From: Campylobacteraceae bacterium
Lineage (GTDB): Bacteria > Campylobacterota > Campylobacteria > Campylobacterales > UBA6016
Assembly: GCA_022758985.1 (NCBI GenBank)
Contig: JAEMQC010000101.1
Location: forward strand, 1-8,257
Length of the DNA: 8,257 nt
Reading direction: 5' to 3'
How positions within the stretch are numbered: the stretch's first letter is position 1; every line of letters starts with the position of its first letter. The position numbers were made by a program, and so were the translations under genes. Positions 1-5,583 of this stretch are shown here, one piece after another. The notes under the pieces were generated by a model. The model made no database searches, had not been told where the DNA came from, and saw only the letters and a list, made by a program, of their open reading frames with translations.

Positions 1-1
1 C

Positions 2-661
2 CCAGGAAGCGGAAAGACAGCCATGATTAGGCGACTTTGTGCAAATATCAAAAGAGAGAGCGGAAAGGTTTTGTACTACTCTACCCCTACCTTTATGCAA
101 ACTGCGGAGCTTGTTAGGATTTTTAAAGCAAGCTCTCGCAAACGGCTACCGTCTGAGCCTACTTTTTTTGAGCTAATGGAGCTTTTTACGACCACGTTTG
201 AAAAAGATAGTTTTCTTGTTTTTTTGGACGAGGTACAGCTGTATGACGAAAAAGAGATGGAGTATATCAGGCTTCTATCAGACACCAAGATATTCAAATT
301 TGTAGTGGCTTTGCACAAGATAGACGAAGAACACCTCATAGCAAAAGCGCACTTTCAAAGCAGAATATGGGAAAGTATAGAGCTCAACCCGTTAACGCCG
401 GAAGAGCTTAGGTTTTTTGTAGAGAGAAAGCTGCTGTCAAAAAATCTAAACCAGCCGCTTTCGATGTTCACAAAAAAGAGCTACAAGCTAATCCACGGTT
501 TTACAAACGGCAACATCAGGGAGAGTATGAAGTTTTTATACAAACTGTTTGACTTTTATGAGTTTTTGGAAAAAGAGAAACCATCCGAGATAGACTATAA
601 AGAGATAAAAACAAAACATATCGAAATGGTGGCGATAGAAGGCGGATATATCAATGTATGA
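2..661 (+). CDS. AAA ATPase, ExeA/MshM (CtsP-like) family, 5'-truncated
   Basis: Partial gene; its start lies upstream of the window. Reading from base 2 gives the end of a Walker A motif (PGSGKT, bases 2-19), so the ATG at 23 is internal and is not the start. A Walker B follows at bases 212-238 (FLVFLDEVQ, with the Asp-Glu pair). Next come a sensor-1-like strand (VVALHK), an S-R-I / L-x-P-L-T-P-E-E-L stretch typical of ExeA/MshM ATPases, and a G-N-I-R sensor-2-like motif before the helical C-terminus. No membrane segment or peptidoglycan-binding domain is visible in the 219 residues present. Relatives are cytoplasmic ATPases that act with a membrane partner during assembly of secretin/pilus machines. 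The next gene, a one-pass membrane protein overlapping by 8 bp, fits that partner (MshM-MshN, CtsP-CtsX). Family assignment is firm; the exact pathway is inferred from synteny. Confidence 0.85.
   Translation, partial: PGSGKTAMIRRLCANIKRESGKVLYYSTPTFMQTAELVRIFKASSRKRLPSEPTFFELMELFTTTFEKDSFLVFLDEVQLYDEKEMEYIRLLSDTKIFKFVVALHKIDEEHLIAKAHFQSRIWESIELNPLTPEELRFFVERKLLSKNLNQPLSMFTKKSYKLIHGFTNGNIRESMKFLYKLFDFYEFLEKEKPSEIDYKEIKTKHIEMVAIEGGYINV
638..646 (+). promoter_or_regulatory. Shine-Dalgarno for the TPR membrane protein
   Basis: A GAAGGCGGA stretch lies about 7 bases before the ATG at 654, inside the end of the upstream ATPase gene. It supports the 654 start and a translationally coupled arrangement, because the start and the upstream stop overlap as ATGTATGA (654-661). 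Confidence 0.6.
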
Positions 662-1373
662 ACTCGGCGAACTTGAAAAAAAGTGGGTAGCCTACAAAAA
701 ACAAAAATATAAAAAAATAGGCTATTTGGGCGCTTCTTTTGCGGCCGTTGCGCTACTCTCTTTTGGAGCGGCATACATACTGTTTGCCAATAAGAGCGCA
801 CAAAATCAAACGGCTGATGCAAATACGACAAAGCAGCGGCCGCTAGATACTCAACCCGTCATACCTACGCCCGCAACATCGGCCGCCGTATCTATTCAGC
901 AGCCTCAAAAAGAGATAGTCATAATCTCTCCGGAAGAAAAAAAAGAGGAATTTAAAAGTTTCCAACCGACAGAACAAAGCCAAAACGTAACTCAAACAAC
1001 AACACAACAACCGCAACAGCGACCGGTACAGGCAAAAGTAGGTACAGCGCCGAAAATAACAATCGAAACAAAAAATGTCGACCCAATCGACGCTCTAGCC
1101 GAAAAATACGCCAAAAACCCAGACGCCCAAACAGCGCTCTCGCTATCGGAGCTACTATACAAAAGGGGCTCATATCAAAAAGCGCTAAAATGGGCGATTA
1201 ACGCAAATTCCCTAGATCCAAAAAATGAAAAATCATGGATAATGTTTGCAAAGTCAAGTTACAAACTCGGTCGCAAGCAAGACGCAATCAATGCGCTTGA
1301 GAACTTCTCAAGGACAAATCCTTCCGATGCGGTAAAAGAGACCATCTCGCACATAAAAAACGATGAATACTAA
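654..1373 (+). CDS. Single-pass membrane protein with TPRs, MshN/CtsX-like
   Basis: A 239-residue protein. A short basic N-terminus (KKQKYKK, residues 15-21) precedes one hydrophobic helix at about 22-45, predicting N-in, C-out topology. Residues 46-145 form a low-complexity linker rich in Gln, Thr, Pro and Lys, which probably spans the periplasm. Residues 146-239 hold two TPR-like helical hairpins (about 159-192 and 193-226, each with the small-residue and L-D-P or N-P turn pattern). The architecture and place, between an ExeA/MshM ATPase and a GspE-type ATPase, match MshN of the MSHA pilus and the membrane protein CtsX of Campylobacter DNA uptake, which is described as anchoring CtsP. Sequence similarity to either cannot be judged by eye, so this is an architectural and positional call. 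The start at 654 is supported by an SD and the 8-bp overlap with the upstream gene. Confidence 0.75.
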   Translation: MYELGELEKKWVAYKKQKYKKIGYLGASFAAVALLSFGAAYILFANKSAQNQTADANTTKQRPLDTQPVIPTPATSAAVSIQQPQKEIVIISPEEKKEEFKSFQPTEQSQNVTQTTTQQPQQRPVQAKVGTAPKITIETKNVDPIDALAEKYAKNPDAQTALSLSELLYKRGSYQKALKWAINANSLDPKNEKSWIMFAKSSYKLGRKQDAINALENFSRTNPSDAVKETISHIKNDEY

Positions 1374-1380
1374 AGGAGTT
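1373..1380 (+). promoter_or_regulatory. Strong Shine-Dalgarno for the GspE/MshE ATPase
   Basis: AAGGAGTT begins at the last base of the upstream stop codon and sits 2 bases before the ATG at 1383 (5-6 bases from the GGAG core). It is the best SD in the window, suggesting the assembly ATPase is translated efficiently from its own site. Confidence 0.7.
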
Positions 1381-1382
1381 AG

Positions 1383-3044
1383 ATGTTAGTCCAAAAGGTA
1401 AAACTAGGGGATCTGCTTTTACAAAAGGGGCTCGTATCGCAAGATGAGTTCGACTCCTGTCTAGAGGAGGCACAAAAGAGCGGGATAAGGGTCGGGCAAG
1501 TACTTATAGATAGAGGGTATTTGAGCGAAGACCAAGTATTTAGGGTGCTTAGCGAACAACAAGGCTTTGAATACATAGACCTTGCCAGCATAGACACCGA
1601 CTCAAAAATAGCGGCAAAAGTAGGCGCTCAAACCCTCAAAAAATATGGCGCCTTCCCAATAAGAGAGGATGAGCTCAATATCGTTTTTACCTTCAAAGAC
1701 CCGCTTGATTTGACGGCGCAAGATGCAATACAGAGGCTTTTTCCAAAAAAAATACTAAAAGTCGTCGGCTCAAATCCGGTATTGCTTGAAAAATATATCA
1801 GACAATACGAGATAAACGAAAGCATCAGAGACTTAACCGCCGAGATAAGAAAAGAGATAGCCCAGTCGACGGCCGGTGACGGCTCAGAGGCCTCAAGCAT
1901 ACTAAAGCTCATCAACATAATAGTAGAGAGTGCAATATATGCAAGGGGGAGCGATATACACATCGAGCCGACGGAGAAAAACTGCATAGTCAGGACAAGA
2001 ATAGACGGGATATTAAAAGAGAGCTTTGCATTCGATGCCGATATATACCCTCCCCTCGCATCCAGAATAAAGCTGCTTGGAAGCCTCGATATAGCAGAAA
2101 AAAGAAAGCCACAAGATGGTAGATTTTCGTTAACGAGCGGCGCTAAAGAGTATGACTTTAGGCTTTCTACATTACCGACTACATACGGTGAGTCGATAGT
2201 TCTAAGGATTTTGGATAAGACAAAAGTGCTTATAAACCTAGAAGATTTGGGGATGTACAAAGACAACTTCCGCAAATTCTCATCTGCACTCAAAACACCT
2301 TACGGCATCATTCTGGTCACGGGTCCTACGGGAAGCGGTAAGACCACCACGCTTTACGCAGCACTAAATGCCATCAAAGGCGTAGACAAAAAGATAATTA
2401 CCGTAGAAGACCCGGTAGAGTACAAAATAAATATGGTTCAGCAAGTACAAGTACACGAGAGAGCTGGTCTTACGTTTGCCTCCGCACTCCGCTCCATACT
2501 AAGGCAAGACCCAGATATTATAATGATAGGCGAGATTAGAGACCAAGAGACCCTTCGTATAGCAGTCCAAGCTGCGCTTACCGGACACCTAGTACTTTCA
2601 ACCCTGCATACCAATGACGCTATTAGCGCAGTTACAAGAATGGTTGACATGGGGATTGAGCCTTATCTAGTCGGCCCTTCCCTAATAGCCGTCGAGGCGC
2701 AAAGACTTATCAGAAAACTATGCCCACACTGCAAATCACCTACCCACATATCAGAGTCTGCGCTGCGACCTATAGAGATGTATCTTCCTTCTGAATATAC
2801 ATTTTATAAAGCCGTCGGATGCGACAAATGCGCTAATACAGGTTACATAGGCAGAGAGATGATAACGGAGGTTATGAGTATAACCGATGATATGGCTACA
2901 GCAATAGCCAGAAACGCATCAAAACACGAAATTCAACAGCTGGCAAATGAAAGCGGCTTTGAGTCTATGCTCTACGATGGCGTCAGAAGGGCTGCAAGCG
3001 GAATAACCACGCTTGAAGAAGTATACAGAGTGGCGAGACTCTAA
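1383..3044 (+). CDS. gspE: GspE/PilB/MshE-family assembly ATPase with MshEN domain
   Basis: A 553-residue cytoplasmic hexameric ATPase that powers assembly of a type IV pilus or pseudopilus; the symbol is at family level (mshE/pilB/ctsE equivalents). The N-terminus carries two tandem MshEN motifs 29 residues apart (7-30 and 36-59), the fold that binds cyclic-di-GMP in Vibrio MshE, followed by a conserved D-P-L-D at 106-109. The catalytic part shows Walker A GPTGSGKT (314-321, Lys320), the Asp box TVEDPVEY (340-347), Walker B with Glu384 in IGEIRD, and the His box with His402 and His409. A zinc-binding tetracysteine is present (C447-X2-C450 ... C480-X2-C483), which favours assembly ATPases (PilB/GspE/MshE) over the retraction ATPase PilT. 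The second MshEN motif is canonical; the first has Lys7 and Ala30 where consensus has Arg and Gln, so c-di-GMP binding is plausible but unproven. It lies 9 bp after the TPR gene and 11 bp before the platform protein. Confidence 0.95.
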   Translation: MLVQKVKLGDLLLQKGLVSQDEFDSCLEEAQKSGIRVGQVLIDRGYLSEDQVFRVLSEQQGFEYIDLASIDTDSKIAAKVGAQTLKKYGAFPIREDELNIVFTFKDPLDLTAQDAIQRLFPKKILKVVGSNPVLLEKYIRQYEINESIRDLTAEIRKEIAQSTAGDGSEASSILKLINIIVESAIYARGSDIHIEPTEKNCIVRTRIDGILKESFAFDADIYPPLASRIKLLGSLDIAEKRKPQDGRFSLTSGAKEYDFRLSTLPTTYGESIVLRILDKTKVLINLEDLGMYKDNFRKFSSALKTPYGIILVTGPTGSGKTTTLYAALNAIKGVDKKIITVEDPVEYKINMVQQVQVHERAGLTFASALRSILRQDPDIIMIGEIRDQETLRIAVQAALTGHLVLSTLHTNDAISAVTRMVDMGIEPYLVGPSLIAVEAQRLIRKLCPHCKSPTHISESALRPIEMYLPSEYTFYKAVGCDKCANTGYIGREMITEVMSITDDMATAIARNASKHEIQQLANESGFESMLYDGVRRAASGITTLEEVYRVARL

Positions 3045-3055
3045 ACGGATAAAAC

Positions 3056-4297
3056 ATGGCGCAAAAATATTTTGAAATAGAGTATTTGCAAGGCGGCAAA
3101 AGACAAAAAGAGACGATAAAAGCCGCCTCAAAAATAGAAGCCATAGTGATTGCAAAGGATAGCCTAGGATATAAAGTACTTCGCGCCAAAGAGGTAAACC
3201 AGCCGCTCTTTGAAACTGTTTCTCTGGATAAAATAAAGGATATATTCGGCAAAAAAAAGATTAGCGCCGATGCTCAAATAAGCGCAATCAGACAAATGGC
3301 TGTCATGGCAAACGCCGGGTTATCATTTACCGACATACTCAAGGAGGCGATAGCCGCTACCGAAAATGAGAGGTTGCGCGAAATACTAACCCAAAACCTA
3401 AACGATATAAACGCCGGACTTAGCCTCTCTCAATCAATGATGCAATTTGAAAAAGAGATAGGCAAGCTCACCATCACAATGATAGAACTAGGCGAGCGTA
3501 CAGGTACTATGGCGGAGTCTCTTGATTCTCTGGCCGCCATACTCGAAGAGACAAGGGAGAACAGAGAGAAAATAAAAAAAGCTCTAAGATACCCCATATC
3601 GGTGGTGATGGCAATGATAATAGCCTTCACCGTGCTAATCATCGTCGTTGTCCCAAAGTTCAAAAGCGTATTCGATAAATTCAAAGCAGACCTGCCGTTG
3701 CCTACAAAGATACTGCTCGGCACAGAGAGCTTCTTGACGCATTACGGAGTTTTTGTTATCGTATTGATAACGGTCGCCGTACTTGGAACAAGATATATAT
3801 ATTCAACAAACGACAAAATAAAACTAAAGATGGATAGGTTAATACTAAAAGCCCCGATAGTTGGCATAATGATGAGGCTCGGATTGGTTAGTCGGTTTAC
3901 TATAGTTTTTAAAGAGCTAAGCAAAGCCGGACTTCCGGTAATAGAAGCGCTTAGCGTATCCGCAAGAGGGGTGGAGAATAGCTATATCAGGCAGCAGCTT
4001 TACGGTGTAGCAATCAACGTCCAACGTGGTTTGTCGCTAACGGCGTCCCTAAAAGAAGCCGGAATATATGAAAATATGATTATCCAAATGCTGGGAGCCG
4101 GAGAGCAAAGCGGTAGCCTTGGCTCAATGCTTGACAAAACGGCAGACTACTACCGACAAAAGTTTCAAAATAAGATGGACGGCCTTTCGGCTGCCATAGA
4201 GCCTTTGCTTATCGGAGGAATTGCCGGATTTGTACTTTTACTAGCCCTTGGTATTTTTATGCCGATGTGGGATATGGCGCAGGTGGTCAAAAAATGA
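3056..4297 (+). CDS. gspF: GspF/PilC/MshG-family inner-membrane platform protein
   Basis: A 413-residue polytopic membrane protein of usual family length, on which the assembly ATPase acts to add pilin subunits. It has a soluble N-terminal region (1-70), then two T2SSF repeats. The first has the LGERTG signature at 145-150 and is followed by a hydrophobic helix at about 179-202. A second helix lies at 230-250. The second repeat has the matching GAGEQSG at 347-353 and a final helix at about 384-402. Three membrane segments and the paired G-E-x-[TS]-G motifs are diagnostic. The symbol is at family level; synteny points to MshG or CtsF equivalents. It starts 11 bp after the ATPase gene with only a weak SD (CGGAT, 3046-3050), suggesting coupled translation. 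No frameshift or missing domain is seen. Confidence 0.95.
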   Translation: MAQKYFEIEYLQGGKRQKETIKAASKIEAIVIAKDSLGYKVLRAKEVNQPLFETVSLDKIKDIFGKKKISADAQISAIRQMAVMANAGLSFTDILKEAIAATENERLREILTQNLNDINAGLSLSQSMMQFEKEIGKLTITMIELGERTGTMAESLDSLAAILEETRENREKIKKALRYPISVVMAMIIAFTVLIIVVVPKFKSVFDKFKADLPLPTKILLGTESFLTHYGVFVIVLITVAVLGTRYIYSTNDKIKLKMDRLILKAPIVGIMMRLGLVSRFTIVFKELSKAGLPVIEALSVSARGVENSYIRQQLYGVAINVQRGLSLTASLKEAGIYENMIIQMLGAGEQSGSLGSMLDKTADYYRQKFQNKMDGLSAAIEPLLIGGIAGFVLLLALGIFMPMWDMAQVVKK

Positions 4298-4335
4298 TGC
4301 AAAAACAATTTAATACAAGGGCAACAAATGAGTAA
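4294..4335 (+). other. Possible 13-codon bridging ORF
   Basis: An ATG overlaps the gspF stop as ATGA (4294-4297). It opens a 13-residue frame whose TAA ends inside the next gene, overlapping that gene's start (ATGAGTAA, 4328-4335). An AGGTGG lies 7 bases upstream (4281-4286). It could act as a coupling peptide carrying ribosomes from gspF to the diguanylate cyclase gene. A frame this short is easily a chance event and the peptide resembles nothing I recognise. Confidence 0.2.
4317..4322 (+). promoter_or_regulatory. Shine-Dalgarno for the REC-REC-GGDEF gene
   Basis: AAGGGC lies 5 bases before the ATG at 4328. It supports this start, which places the REC acidic pair at residues 8-9, the usual distance from the N-terminus. 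No stem-loop terminator or clear promoter is visible in the 30-bp gap after gspF, so read-through from the pilus genes is expected. Confidence 0.5.
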
Positions 4336-5566
4336 ACTCCTAATCGTAGAGGATAACAAATCTTTAGCAAAAATGCTATCTATCCATATATCAAAAACAT
4401 CCGGTTACGCCGTAGTAGTGGCACACTCCATGTCTGAGGCTATAGCTGCCGTCCAAAAGGAGAGCTTTTTGGCCGCCCTTCTTGATCTAAATTTGCCAGA
4501 TGCGCCAAACGGCGAAGTTGTAGACGAAATCATCGCAAGAGGTATTCCAGCCATCGTGCTTACAGGAAATCTCGACGAAAATACCAAAAAACTTATACTT
4601 CAAAAACCTATCGTAGACTATGTTTACAAAGAAAAATTCAAAGATATAGACTACATCATCTCAAAAATAGAGCGACTTGAAAAAAATAAAAACCAAAAAG
4701 TGCTGGTTGTAGATGACTCGTCGGTAGTTAGAAATGAGATAAAAAACTATCTTTCAAGAGAGCTTTATCAGATATTCGCAGTAGGAAACGGAGAGGAGGC
4801 ATTAAACTTTTACAAAGACAATCCAGATATCTCTCTCATTATTACCGATATGAATATGCCTATTATGGATGGGCTTGAGCTTGTTGAAGAGCTAAGAAAA
4901 ATCACGACCAAAGAGACGCTTTCGATTATCGGCATCTCCGGCGACTCCGAGACGGCGGTAAAATTTCTGAAGATGGGGGCAAACGACTTTATTAGAAAGC
5001 CGTTTACAAAAGAGGAGTTTGTTTGTCGCATCAATAATGCCGTCGAGGCGCTAGAGAATATCCAACAGATAAAACAGGTGTCGATTACCGACTTTTTAAC
5101 GGGTGTTTATAACAGAAGATACTTTTTTGAGCAGTTTGAGGAGTATTACAAGGAGGCCGTCGAGCTTGGAACACACTTTGCGCTTGCCACATTTGACATC
5201 GATAACTTCAAAAAAATCAACGACACATATGGACATCCGGCAGGCGATGAAGCTATCAAGATGGTAGCTAACGCCATCAAAAGCAGGGTCAAAGGGACAG
5301 ATATAGTGGCTAGACTTGGCGGCGAAGAGTTTGTTTTGCTTCTCAAATCGGTCTCTGCGGATGATGCGCTGATGGTCGTAGACTCTATTAGAAGCGAAAT
5401 AGCAAGAAGCGAACTAAAGCTAAAAAATGGCGATACAATATTTCTTACGGTATCAATCGGAGTCGCAACAAGGCCGTACAATTCGCTAGAGGAGATGATG
5501 GACGCAAGCGATGCGCTGCTCTACAAGGCAAAAACAAACGGCAAAAACCAAACCGTAACAGATTAA
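4328..5566 (+). CDS. REC-REC-GGDEF response regulator, diguanylate cyclase (PleD/CbrR-like)
   Basis: A 412-residue soluble regulator predicted to make cyclic-di-GMP from two GTP. REC1 (about 3-118) has the acidic pair E8-D9, phospho-acceptor D53, T79 and K101. REC2 (about 123-240) has D129-D130, acceptor D174, S204 and K224-P225, so both receivers look phosphorylatable. The GGDEF domain (about 252-412) has the entry motif TDFLTGVYNRR, metal ligands in FDIDNFK (D290, D292), the N-D-x-Y-G-H-x-x-G-D substrate loop and an active GGEEF at 331-335. The product-inhibition I-site is not canonical: the tetrad before the active site is KGTD (322-325) instead of RxxD. Architecture equals Caulobacter PleD and, from memory, Campylobacter jejuni CbrR. 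No histidine kinase is present here. It follows gspF by 30 bp and precedes a c-di-GMP hydrolase by 17 bp, implying co-transcription with both. Confidence 0.92.
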   Translation: MSKLLIVEDNKSLAKMLSIHISKTSGYAVVVAHSMSEAIAAVQKESFLAALLDLNLPDAPNGEVVDEIIARGIPAIVLTGNLDENTKKLILQKPIVDYVYKEKFKDIDYIISKIERLEKNKNQKVLVVDDSSVVRNEIKNYLSRELYQIFAVGNGEEALNFYKDNPDISLIITDMNMPIMDGLELVEELRKITTKETLSIIGISGDSETAVKFLKMGANDFIRKPFTKEEFVCRINNAVEALENIQQIKQVSITDFLTGVYNRRYFFEQFEEYYKEAVELGTHFALATFDIDNFKKINDTYGHPAGDEAIKMVANAIKSRVKGTDIVARLGGEEFVLLLKSVSADDALMVVDSIRSEIARSELKLKNGDTIFLTVSIGVATRPYNSLEEMMDASDALLYKAKTNGKNQTVTD

Positions 5567-5567
5567 C

Positions 5568-5581
5568 AAAAAAAGGGGGGG
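5568..5581 (+). repeat. A7G7 homopolymer pair in the ribosome-binding region
   Basis: Seven A (5568-5574) run directly into seven G (5575-5581), two bases before the GTG start at 5584. The AGGGG part serves as SD. Slippage in the G tract would change SD strength and spacing without altering the protein. Campylobacterota use poly-G tracts for phase variation, though usually with longer tracts. Confidence 0.6.
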
Positions 5582-5583
5582 AT

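Noticed and set aside
23..25. ATG at 23 as the start of the first gene
   Set aside because: The frame stays open to the window edge and encodes PGSGKT of a Walker A motif before this ATG, so the true start must be upstream.
988..1020. CAA-rich tract in the TPR protein gene as a possible contingency repeat
   Set aside because: The units are irregular and encode a plain Gln/Thr linker in frame, so this is better explained as low-complexity protein sequence.
1628..2293. 221-codon open frame on the minus strand inside the gspE gene
   Set aside because: It lies wholly antisense to a gene with diagnostic motifs. Its translation is Ser/Leu-rich with no recognisable domain, typical of a shadow frame.
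3236..3264. AAGGA followed 12 bases later by A8G in gspF, resembling a dnaX-type -1 frameshift site that would end at a TAG
   Set aside because: AAA-AAG runs are common in this Lys-rich, AT-rich sequence (another is at 674-682), no stimulatory stem is evident, and the truncated product would be only the first ~69 residues.
5146..5481. 111-codon minus-strand frame across the GGDEF domain
   Set aside because: It is antisense to the GGEEF catalytic region, has a Ser/Ile-rich shadow composition and no SD or partner gene.
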